The position numbers and the translations under genes are program-made. The notes beneath the pieces were generated by a model. It had not been told where the DNA came from. It did no database searches and saw only the letters and a list, made by a program, of their open reading frames with translations. From Dastarcus helophoroides (Eukaryota > Arthropoda > Insecta > Coleoptera > Bothrideridae): a stretch of 64,000 nucleotides of DNA. This document shows positions 12,873 through 21,400 of this stretch, piece by piece. The stretch covers positions 18,144,694 through 18,208,693 of the forward strand of contig CM053337.1 of the NCBI GenBank assembly GCA_028583605.1, given 5' to 3'. How positions within the stretch are numbered: the first letter of the stretch is position 1; each line of letters starts with the position of its first letter.

Positions 12873-15800
12873 GAAAAGGAGAAAGAAAAGAAAGAAAGAA
12901 AGAAAAAGAAAAAAAAAAGAAAAGAAGGAGAAAGAAAGAAAAAAGAACGAAAAGAAGAAAGAACAAAGGAAAGAAAAGAAAGAAAAGAAAAGAAAGAAAA
13001 GAAAAGAAAAGAAAAGAAAAGAAAAGAAAAGAAAAGAAAAGAAAAGAAAGAAAGAACAGAAAAGAAAATGAAAAGAGGAATATGAGGGAATATGCAACTA
13101 CTAAAAGTGTTCGACGTTTCTCCCACCATCATAGGGGGCTTCTTCAGGAACACAGAAAAGAGGAATATGAGGGAATATGCAAAAATGAAAGAATGAAATT
13201 GGCCTTTTCATTCTTTCATTTTTGCAGATTCCCTCATATTCCTCTTTTCATTGTTTTTTTCTTTTCTTTTCTTTGTTCCTGAAGAAGCCCCCTACGATGG
13301 TGGGCGAAACGTCGAACACTTTTTAGTAGTTCTTTGACACGGTCCAATCCCGGAAGAAGTATATTAAAATCGAAACTTTGATTTGAATCTGGAAATTTTT
13401 TGAGGTCAAATATTGAAATACAGAACTTGTCCCCTGAAACCAAGAAAGATTAAAACATACAACAAATGTTGTTTTTTAATCTTTCTTGGTTTCAGGGGAC
13501 AAATTCTGTATTTCAATTTCTTAAGGTAACCAAGGACCAGTCCGTTCCATCAAAAAAAAGTCGAATATTAATTAATTTTGAAACACCAAGTCGTCTCTAC
13601 TAGTCTCAGATCTGGTGATGTCCTGGGGTATTATACATTTGTTTGCACTCCTACACAATGCGCTCATTTCATTAAATGGATTTTCATTAGTGGGAGTAAT
13701 TGAAATTAAAAAAAATCGCTAATATCTGCATAATTTTGATTGATGTAATTTTTTTATGATGCGTATGAACATCTTAATATTTTAGGTGGTGGATGGTACT
13801 TGTTGGGAGTGCAGACACTGACGTGCGTCTGCTTGTTGTTTTGGGGAATAACCTCCACGACGATTCTTCTTTGGATAATTAATAAATTCATCACAATACG
13901 AATGGAAGTCCATTGCGAATTATTGGGGGCTGACATAACGGAGCACCTTGTGAAGCACGGGAAAGTAAATGTATTATCATTGTGGTATAAGAATTTTTTG
14001 ACCCTTTTGGAACAAGATTGATCAACTTGCGGTTAAACAGAGTGAAATTCCCACAGCAACAATTTTTTTTAGATGTAGCAGCCTTTTTTTAAAATTTTTG
14101 ACGCCTTAGAAATTTTTTTTTAAAATGGTAAACTAGATTTGTTGCCCGCTCAGCAATAAGTATTCCTAAAAAGCTCTCACTGCCAACATTTTTTAGAGTC
14201 TGACATCGGGAAATATTGCCAGAAAGTTAACATTATGTTAGCATAAAGATTTCTTTATTAGAAATGATAAACTAGATTTGTTGCCCGCTCAGCAATAAGT
14301 ACTCTTAAAAAGCTCTTACTGCCAACATTTTTTAGAGTCTGACATCGGGAAATATTGTCAGAAAGTTAACATTATGTTAACATAAAGATTTCTTTATTAG
14401 AAATGATAAACTAGATTTGTTGCCCGCTCAGCAATAAGTACTCTTAAAAAGCTCTTACTGCCAACATTTTTTAGAGTCTGACATCGGGAAATATTGTCAG
14501 AAAGTTAACATTATGTTAACATAAAGATTCCTTCATTAGAAATGATAAACTAGATTTGTTGCCCGCTCAGCAATAAGTACTCTTAAAAAGCTCTTACTGC
14601 CAACATTTTTTAGAGTCTGACATCGGGAAATATTGTCAGAAAGTTAACATTATGTTAACATAAAGATTTCTTTCATTAGAAATGATAAACTAGATTTGTT
14701 GCCCGCTCAGCAATAAGTACTCTTAAAAAGCTCTTAATGCCAACATTTTTTAGAGTCTGACATCGGGAAATATTGTCAGAAAGTTAACATTATGTTAACA
14801 TAAAGATTTCTTTATTAGAAATGATAAACTAGATTTGTTGCCCGCTCAGCAATAAGTACTCTTAAAAAGCTCTTAATGCCAACATTTTTTAGAGTCTGAC
14901 ATCGGGAAATATTGTCAGAAAGTTAACATTATGTTAACATAAAGATTTCTTCATTAGAAATGATAAACTAGCTTCGTTGCCCGCTCAGCAATAAGTACTC
15001 TTAAAAAGCTCTTACTGCCAACCTTTTTTAGAGTCTGACATCGGGAAATATTGTCAGAAAGTTAACATTATGTTAACATAAAGATTTCTTTATTAGAAAT
15101 GATAAACTAGATTTGTTGCCCGCTCAGCAATAAGTACTCTTAAAAAGCTCTTACTGCCAACATTTTTTAGAGTCTGACATCGGGAAATATTGTCAGAAAG
15201 TTAACATTATGTTAACATAAAGATTTCTTCATTAGAAATGATAAACTAGATTTGTTGCCCGCTCAGCAATAAGTACTCTTAAAAAGCTCTTACTGCCAAC
15301 ATTTTTTAGAGTCTGACATCGGGAAATATTGTCAGAAAGTTAACATTATGTTAACATAAAGATTTCTTTATTAGAAATGATAAACTAGATTTGTTGCCCA
15401 CTCAGCAATAAGTATTCTTAAAAAAACTCTTACTGCCAACATTTTTTAGAGTCTGACATCGGGAAATATTGTCAGAAAGTTAACATTATGTTAACATAAA
15501 GATTTCTTCATTAGAAATGATAAACTAGATTTGTTGCCCGCTCAGCAATAAGTACTCTTAAAAAGCTCCTACTGCCAACATTTTTTAGAGTCTGACATCG
15601 GGAAATATTGTCAGAAAGTTAACATTATGTTAACATAAAGATTTCTTTATTAGAAATGATAAACTAGATTTGTTGCCCGCTCAGCAATAAGTACTCTTAA
15701 AAAGCTCTTACTGCCAACATTTTTCAGAGTCTGACATCGGGAAATATTGTCAGAAAGTTAACATTATGTTAACATAAAGATTTCTTTATTAGAAATGATA

Positions 15801-17545
15801 AACTAGATTTGTTGCCCGCTCAGCAATAAGTACTCTTAAAAAGCTCTTACTGCCAACACTTTTTTAGAGTCTGACATCGGGAAATATTGTCAGAAAGTTA
15901 ACATTATGTTAACATAAAGATTTCTTTCATTAGAAATGATAAACTAGATTTGTTGCCCGCTCAGCAATAAGTACTCTTAAAAAGCTCTTACTGCCAACAT
16001 TTTTTAGAGTCTGACATCGGGAAATATTGTCAGAAAGTTAACATTATGTTAACATAAAGATTTCTTTATTAGAAATGATAAACTAGATTTGTTGCCCGCT
16101 CAGCAATAAGTACTCTTAAAAAGCTCTTACTGCCAACATTTTTTAGAGTCTGACATCGGGAAATATTGTCAGAAAGTTAACATTATGTTAACATAAAGAT
16201 TTCTTCATTAGAAATGATAAACTAGATTTGTTGCCCGCTCAGCAATAAGTACTCTTAAAAAGCTCTTACTGCCAACATTTTTTAGAGTCTGACATCGGGA
16301 AATATTGCCAGAAAGTTAACATTATGTTAACATAAAGATTTCTTTATTAGAAATGATAAACTAGATTTGTTGCCCGCTCAGCAATAAGTACTCTTAAAAA
16401 GCTCTTACTGCCAACCTTTTTTAGAGTCTGACATCGGGAAATATTGTCAGAAAGTTAACATTATGTTAACATAAAGATTTCTTCATTAGAAATGATAAAC
16501 TAGATTCGTTGCCCGCTCAGCAATAAGTACTCTTAAAAAGCTCTTACTGCCAACATTTTTTAGAGTCTGACATCGGGAAATATTGTCAGAACGTTAACAT
16601 TATGTTAACATAAAGATTTCTTTATTAGAAATGATAAACTAGATTTGTTGCTCGCTCAGCAATAAGTACTCTTAAAAAGGTCTTACTGCCAACATTTTTT
16701 AGAGTCTGACATCAGGAAATATTGTCAGAAAGTTAACATTATGTTAACATAAAGATTTCTCATGCTAAAGACATCTATCAAAATTATCTTATAGATATCT
16801 GTTAGATGTCCGCAATCTGACGACTAAGAAAAGTTATCTAAATGTTAACATTTCTGTGGCTCTTAAAGATATCTCTAAGATATCTTTCTGATTTAGGTGC
16901 TGTACGGGAGTTTATCGAAGGCACGTTGAGCCATCGGATAAGGGGTTTCGCGTGACTATAAAGCGTCACCACCACGCGTTACCAAAATTTATCGATTTAA
17001 GTTTATTTATAAACTTGAACGTCTTCAAATTAAATCATAGTTTCCTGTAATTTGAAACGAAATTTTTACTTATTTGGCTCTGGATCTCCAGTTACATTGT
17101 TTCCATTAACGATGATTGTTCCAGAAGAAGTCTTTAGATAATTAAGCGATAACATTCACCCAAAAAATGCTGCACCAACAACGGACAATAACCAACGTAA
17201 TTTCAGGTAGGTGTCTCTAGGGCACTATCGGCGTTGCGTCCGGTTCTGGACACGTCAGAGGTGGAAAATTTGGACGACGTCGGTCATAATCCCGGTCATG
17301 AACTCAATTTGAAACTCGTGAAAAATATGGTCAACAAACGACGATATAAACTATCGAAAATTCTGCGCGATATAACGAAAAATAGAAACATGGGGATCAA
17401 CCTACCGCGTCGACTATTCCCAAAATCTAAGAGACCAGCGACTACCCCTGGAACTACTTCGGGCGTCTCCAGAATATTCAACGGATCTACCAAAGTGGAG
17501 AGTGTGAGCTCCACCACACGCACCCGAATGGCTTGGATGAATTAA
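3605..17545 (+). CDS. Ammonium transporter (Amt/MEP family), C-terminal seven exons
   Basis: Membrane channel or transporter for ammonium/ammonia. Exons: 3605-3768, 9351-9540, 9590-9660, 10946-11003, 11059-11136, 13786-13964, 17207-17545. Phases join without a break and give 358 residues plus a TAA stop. Amt signatures are clear: LGPRLGRYD and WWGWLAFNSGST in the first exon, MASFGGG and NGILGSLVSITGG in the second, VHGIGGIWG across exons 4-5 (its His, about residue 154, matches the second of the twin pore histidines of this family), LLGADITEH in exon 6 and VGVSRALSALR in exon 7. The first pore His and about 200 N-terminal residues should lie upstream of the window. The cytoplasmic tail after SRALSALR is about 100 residues, rich in Lys, Arg, Ser and Thr. 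Animal Amt rather than Rh type is inferred from these motifs. Exons are tiny and spread over 14 kb of satellite-filled introns. Confidence 0.93.
3780..9170. repeat. GATC-rich intronic satellite (about 188/377-bp and 215-bp units)
   Basis: Words such as CTGTTGATCTGTAGAGCTG, ATCAATCGATATGCCTCTG and GTTGATCCATTACACACTCC recur throughout. In 4200-5900 the spacing is about 215 bp. In 7676-8708 a 377-bp unit made of two related half units repeats almost exactly. The 79-92 residue reading frames on the - strand recur with this period and are products of the satellite, not genes. Confidence 0.88.
9182..9225. repeat. Perfect 20-bp inverted repeat, 4-base loop
   Basis: The arm GAACTTTTTAAAAAACATTC at 9182-9201 is followed by ACAA and its exact reverse complement at 9206-9225. 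It sits at the edge of the GATC satellite, whose units contain the related word TTTTTCAAAAAGTTC. It is probably a small fold-back rearrangement of satellite sequence. Confidence 0.9.
9351..9540 (+). CDS. Amt exon 2 of window
   Basis: The acceptor is CTTTTTAG before 9351; the donor is AAAG|GTAAAA. It enters in phase 0 and leaves in phase 1. It encodes LSGQKWHYAARAAVMTMMAS and later INGILGSLVSITGG, membrane segments that match the family order. A perfect 20-bp inverted repeat lies in the intron 126 bases upstream. Confidence 0.93.
9590..9660 (+). CDS. Amt exon 3 of window
   Basis: This is a short 71-base exon separated from the previous one by a 49-base intron. The acceptor is TTTTTAAG and the donor TTG|GTAAGT. 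It encodes GWQALLIGSLGALLVCISMP followed by LFDL, one membrane helix. Entry phase 1 and exit phase 0 match its neighbours. Confidence 0.9.
9751..10747. mobile_element. Foldback element with palindromic internal repeats
   Basis: The left arm (9751-9838) contains CTTGTCCCCTGAAACCAA, CACAACAAAGGTTGCT and AACGCGTTTCGATA. The right arm (10626-10747) carries these in reverse order and complement, then runs to GGACCAGTCCGTTCCAT. Between them are many copies of AGAGAGATACTTTGAGTATC with CTCT, itself a 10-bp palindrome around TTTGA, alternating with GATGATAGCAGAGAAATAGT. No protein is encoded, so it would be non-autonomous. Related short copies occur at 13412, 22864, 23278, 24317 and 35561. Confidence 0.75.
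10946..11003 (+). CDS. Amt exon 4 of window (pore His)
   Basis: The acceptor is TGTCTGCAG; it encodes AGVDDPVGASAVHGIGGIWG. The His corresponds to the second pore His of Amt proteins. The donor I chose, G|GTTGTT, is weak; GGTT|GTTTGT three bases on is a closer match to consensus but would insert a Cys into IWG-VLAIG, which the family does not show. The exact 3' edge is therefore slightly uncertain. Confidence 0.85.
11059..11136 (+). CDS. Amt exon 5 of window
   Basis: The acceptor is CTTTTTAG; the donor is GAAG|GTAGGC. It encodes GVLAIGLFAQNPYPLETT and GRTGLFEG. The intron before it is only 55 bases. Phases (2 leading bases, 1 trailing base) fit both neighbours. Confidence 0.9.
11597..13363. 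mobile_element. Foldback element filled with (AAAAG)n
   Basis: The outer inverted arms are 11597-11690 and about 13270-13363 (CTTCTTCCGGGATTGG, GTGTTCGACGTTTCGCCCAC, GGGCTTCTTCAGGAAC). The inside is almost pure AAAAG pentamers, drifting to AAAG and AAAAAG at 12500-12950. The core ACTAAAAGTGTTCGACGTTT is repeated at about 11970, 12269 and 13095; bases 11948-12246 and 12247 onward are a 299-bp tandem pair. A short inverted axis lies at about 13160-13243 around TTGGCC. No gene is present; the Lys/Glu/Arg or Phe/Ser reading frames are microsatellite translations. Confidence 0.8.
13412..13550. mobile_element. Short MITE-like foldback (same family as 9751-10747)
   Basis: The arm 13412-13455 (GAAATACAGAACTTGTCCCC, then TGAAACCAAGAAAGATTAAA) is followed within 20 bases by its near-exact inverse at 13472-13517, then GGTAACCAAGGACCAGTCCG and TTCCAT. 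This is the smallest complete hairpin form of the family in the window and lacks the palindromic filling. Confidence 0.75.
13786..13964 (+). CDS. Amt exon 6 of window
   Basis: The acceptor is AATATTTTAG; the donor is GGGAAA|GTAAAT. It encodes GGWYLLGVQTLTCVCLLFWG, a second hydrophobic stretch ending LLWIINKF, and the conserved LLGADITEH motif at the start of the cytoplasmic tail. If the donor is not used, the frame runs on to a stop at 14021. Confidence 0.92.
14127..16765. repeat. 139-bp satellite, about 19 copies, with conserved palindrome
   Basis: Units begin GATAAACTAGATTTGTTGCC (starts at 14266, 14405 and 14544, so the period is 139). Copies differ by only a few bases. Every unit holds GTTAACATTATGTTAAC, an 8-bp perfect inverted repeat around one base, and the fixed word AGAGTCTGACATCGGGAAAT. 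It lies in the last Amt intron. No reading frame is kept. Confidence 0.95.
16766..17206. other. Intron remainder before last Amt exon
   Basis: At 16775-16885 several AGATATCT/TTAGATGTC-like words make imperfect inverted repeats. At 16925-16985 GGGGTTTCGCGTGACTATAA and CACCACGCGTTACC resemble the sequence at 24590-24640. No gene is seen. Confidence 0.4.
17207..17545 (+). CDS. Amt terminal exon
   Basis: The acceptor is TAATTTCAG before GTA GGT GTC. It encodes VGVSRALSALRPVLD, which marks the end of the conserved Amt core, and then about 100 residues of variable basic, Ser/Thr-rich cytoplasmic tail ending in WMN and TAA. A 14-bp tandem repeat begins straight after the stop. A possible polyadenylation signal, ATTAAA, is at 18097. 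Confidence 0.9.
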   Translation, partial: VGVSRALSALRPVLDTSEVENLDDVGHNPGHELNLKLVKNMVNKRRYKLSKILRDITKNRNMGINLPRRLFPKSKRPATTPGTTSGVSRIFNGSTKVESVSSTTRTRMAWMN

Positions 17546-17547
17546 CT

Positions 17548-18012
17548 TGGTTGAATCGACTTGGTTGAGTCGACTTGGTTGAATCGACTTGGTTGAATCC
17601 ACTTGGTTGAATCTACTTGGTTGAATCTACTTGGTTGAATCTACTTGGTTGAATCCACTTGTTAAATCGACTAGGTTGAATCCACTTGCTTGAATCGACT
17701 TGGTTGAACCGATTTGTTTGAATCGACTTGGTTGAATCGACTTGGTTGAATCCACTTGGTTGAATCTACTTGGTTGAATCTACTTAGTTGAATCCACTTG
17801 TTAAATCGACTAGGTTGAATCCACTTGCTTGAATCGACTTGGTTGAATCGATTTGTTTGAATCGACTTGGTTGAATCGATTTGGTGGAATCGACTTGGTT
17901 GAATCTACTTGATTGAATCTACTTGGTTGAATCCACTTGTTAAATCGACTAGGTTGAATCCAATTGTTTGAATCGACTTGGTTGAATCGACTTGCTTGAA
18001 TCAGCTTGGTAC
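17548..18012. repeat. 14-bp minisatellite between the two genes
   Basis: The unit TTGGTTGAATCGAC and variants (CTAC, CCAC, TTAAATCGAC) repeat about 33 times. It starts within a few bases of the Amt stop and fills most of the space to the 3' end of the opposite gene, so it is probably part of the Amt 3' UTR. A longer pattern of about 150 bases also repeats inside it. Confidence 0.9.
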
Positions 18013-18143
18013 AATTGACTTTGACTAATTAAGTTACCAATATATTTTCGATGTAAATTACAATATAACTTAAAGCTAAAAAATTCACTGTATACTATTA
18101 AAAATAATCTAAATCTACGCAGTTTCCATGGCTATCCTAGCTT

Positions 18144-18401
18144 TTAAAAATCTAATGGAGGTGGTTTCGGTGGTAGCTTCATTTTGCTTTTCGATTCCAA
18201 CAAAGGTTCAACCTCTTCGGCCCCCTTTTCCAAATCTCTCCTCCTCTTCGTCGAATATGGATAAGTGTATCTGTTCTTCTTTCGAAGGGGCTGCTCCCGC
18301 TTGTTCCTCCCAGCAGTCAAGCAGAAAATCGCCAGAAGGATCAACAGGACTATACTGAAGGCGGCCCCGGTATACGCCTTGAAGAACTGCCCGTTTGTAA
18401 A
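18144..18401 (-). CDS. Giant gene: last exon, membrane span and cytoplasmic tail
   Basis: The acceptor is TTGAATTTCAG before TTT ACA AAC. It encodes a short juxtamembrane part, the helix AAFSIVLLILLAIFCL and a tail with RNKREQPLRKK and STKRRRD (positive-inside), EVEPLL (fits an acidic di-leucine sorting motif) and KLPPKPPPLDF (proline-rich, possible SH3 ligand), then TAA. This makes the product a type I membrane protein. It converges on the Amt gene. Confidence 0.9.
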   Translation of the reverse strand, partial: FTNGQFFKAYTGAAFSIVLLILLAIFCLTAGRNKREQPLRKKNRYTYPYSTKRRRDLEKGAEEVEPLLESKSKMKLPPKPPPLDF

Positions 18402-21400
18402 CTGAAATTCAAGCATTGTTTAGGTCCAACGCACACAAACGGAATTCAGATCAGGTTTCCCAATTGGAAATTCAGTTACTGGCCCCACACGCATGGCTTC
18501 CGGACTTTTGATGACTCAATTTCGGTGATTTTTCATTTTAGACTCTTATTTCAGTGATCGAATTAGAATTACTGATTGGGAAACCAACCCAGGATTCCGT
18601 ACGTATGCGGCCAACTAACGGATTCACAATATAGTAGATAGGTAATGCCGGTACTAGACCAGAAGTGGCGCCTGCTCAAGGAGGACGTAGCTGCGAAGTT
18701 CGCGCATTAGAAGTGGCTTCCCTCTTGAGCATAGTCTCCTTTGAACACGTGGAAGAGTTATCAAAGGTTGTGGAGAAATTAATGAATCTTTGGAAATCTT
18801 TAGCGCGACTTCTGAAGTGAGAACTAATTTCACATCCGGAGTCTATGAAGAAATCTGTGATGTCTATGGAGGATTGGTGTATAAATTTTGTCCCCCTGAA
18901 ATTAAGGTAGACATTGCGAGGCTCCGGGCGGGTAGATCTTTAAGAGGTTCTCGTCTTTGTTGAATTAGTTTTAACATAAACGTAGTGTCAGAATAGGGCA
19001 GGGTAGGGCGCTTGCCCCCCTCAGCTCGTGTGGTTAACGAAAATTTATATTGAACTGAGAGAAGACTTTCTCTAAAAAATTTCCATTCGACAAAAGTGGT
19101 CCCACTTTAAACTATTGATATTTTCTCGAAATTTCGACTTATTTCACGAAATTCGTCTATTTTCATAAATTTCTTCGAAAATTTCAAGTATTCCTAAAAT
19201 TCGATTTATTTTATCAGAATCCAACTGACGAATTTTTATCTCAAAATTCATCGTTTTATTTTTCGAAATTCTATCGCTTCTCAAAATTAGCTTTTTCCGG
19301 AAACTTCGACTTCTCTTTAAACTTTGATTTTCTGAAAATTTCGACTTTTTTTTATCAAGATTTACCCTTTTGCTTAAAACCTGATCTATTTTTTGACAAC
19401 AATAGTTATCTGGTAATTTTTATAATTACTTTTTTTAGAAATTTTGTAAAAAGACAAAAAATTCCGAGAAAATTTCCCCTGGAATGGGGAAATACAATTT
19501 GTTTCTCAAAATGTCGACGATTATTTCCATATTGGACATTTCCTGACTCAGGGCAGGGCGAAACAGGGCGCATATCTGCCTCTGATTCAAGCGCTCAAAA
19601 GAACAATCTAGAAATTACAGTTTTCTCAAAATTTGTCCTTTTTCCAAAATTTCGACAAAATTTGACTCTCTCTGAAGAATTTCGAGTGTTTACTAAATTT
19701 TGAATTTTGTTTTTAAAATTTCGATCTTTTTTTTGTTTTTCAAGGGAAAAAAATCGAAATTTCCAAAAAAAAAACAAACTTAGAAAAATCGAAACTTTGA
19801 TATTTTTCTTAAAATCCGCCTTTTTTCGCAAATTTAAAATTATCCTGAAATCCCATCCTCTATGTTCCCGGAAAACTGAATATTTTTCCTGGAAATTCGT
19901 ATCTTTCTTAAGATTTTGACTTTTTTTTCCAAGACTCGTTTTTTCCAAGACTCGTTTTTTCCAAGACTCGTTTTTTCCAAGACTCGTTTTTTCCACAAAC
20001 GGACGGCTATTCTCAAAGTTGCACTTTTTCTTTAAGTTTGAATTTTTTCTGGAAAATTTCGATATTTAATGCTTCATTTGGTAGTTTTTCTAGAAGTGTC
20101 GACTACTTTTCAGAGATTTTGTTTTTTTTTTAATTCCTTTATTTTTATTAACATCGGGTTTTTCTCAAGATTTTGATCATTTGGAATTTGATTTTTCAGA
20201 ACTTTTAACAGGTTTCTTAAAATTTACCTTTTTCCCGATATTTTTATATCAAAATTCAATATTCAACTTTGCTAAAAATTTTGAATTTCTCTTAGTTTAA
20301 TTTCGTCTTTTCAGAAATTTCGACTTTATTCTCAAAATTCCACTTTTTGGGCTCTTCTTTCGAAAATCATTTTTTCTGTCAAAATTATGCCACTTTTCTG
20401 AATATTTGTCTTTTCTTTAAATTTTGACTTTTTTAAATTTGACTAGAAATTTCATCTTCATATTTCGCCTTATTTTCGAAATATTGACTTTTATTTCAAA
20501 ATGCCATGTTTTAGTTTTTGGAACTTTCTGGACTTTTTCCTCGAAATTGGCTTTTCCTTTAAATTTCAGTTTTCTCGAAATACGTCTGTTTTCTCTAAAT
20601 TAGGTCGGCATATTATCAAAAATTAAAAATGTTGCGAAAAATACTTTTGGGTAATTTCGAGAAAAAGATTTCTTGTGCATTCAATTTCTTTATTAAAATT
20701 TAAATATTGTGTCAAAATTAGAATAAAAAAGTAAACATTTCGAGAAAAGCGTTTTTGGAAATTGCAAATTTTTTCACAACATTTGGTCTTTGGAAATATT
20801 TTGGCATATTTAGAAATTTCGAGTTCTTCTAAAAGGTTGTGTTTTTATTCAATTTCGGTTTTCTAAAAAAATCCTTTCCCAAAATAGGGTTTTTTCAAAA
20901 AAATTGGTCACTTTGGAAATTACGACTTTATCCTACATTTCTCTCTTAAAATTGAACTTTCATTTTTTTAATATTCGTTTTTTTTTCTGATTTTTTTTCA
21001 AATTTAAGTTTCCGAAAATTTCATGTTTCTCAAAAGATGTCTTATTCTGGAAATTTTGACTCGTACTAGAAATAGGGATGTTTTATGCTTCTGAAAATTT
21101 CCGTTTACAGTGAAAAATTTTTCTCAAAGTTCCAACTTTTTTTTGAAAATTACATCTTTTTTTTACGAAATTCCTCCTTTAAAAATATAATTTTTTCGAA
21201 TTTTCAACAATTTTTGAGATTTTTCGAAAGGTTAGAATTTTATTTTAAACACGAATTTCTAAACATTCCAACTTTTTCCCAAAATTCGTTTTTCCTCGTC
21301 TCTGAAAGTTAAAATTTCTCTTGAAAATGTTCACTTTTCTTTAAGAGATTTCAAGCTTTTTCTCGACATTTCGACGGTATTTTTTAAAATCGTTATTTTT

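Noticed and set aside
11449..13282. Lys/Glu/Arg-rich and Phe/Ser/Leu-rich frames over the (AAAAG)n block
   Set aside because: Pentamer repeats are open in all frames; there is no gene signal.
14127..16765. CRISPR-like regular array
   Set aside because: Units are 139 bp without separate variable spacers; this is an animal intronic satellite.
16890..16985. tRNA-like GC-richer stretch
   Set aside because: No cloverleaf or A/B box pattern could be drawn; it resembles the MITE-like inverted repeat near 24600.
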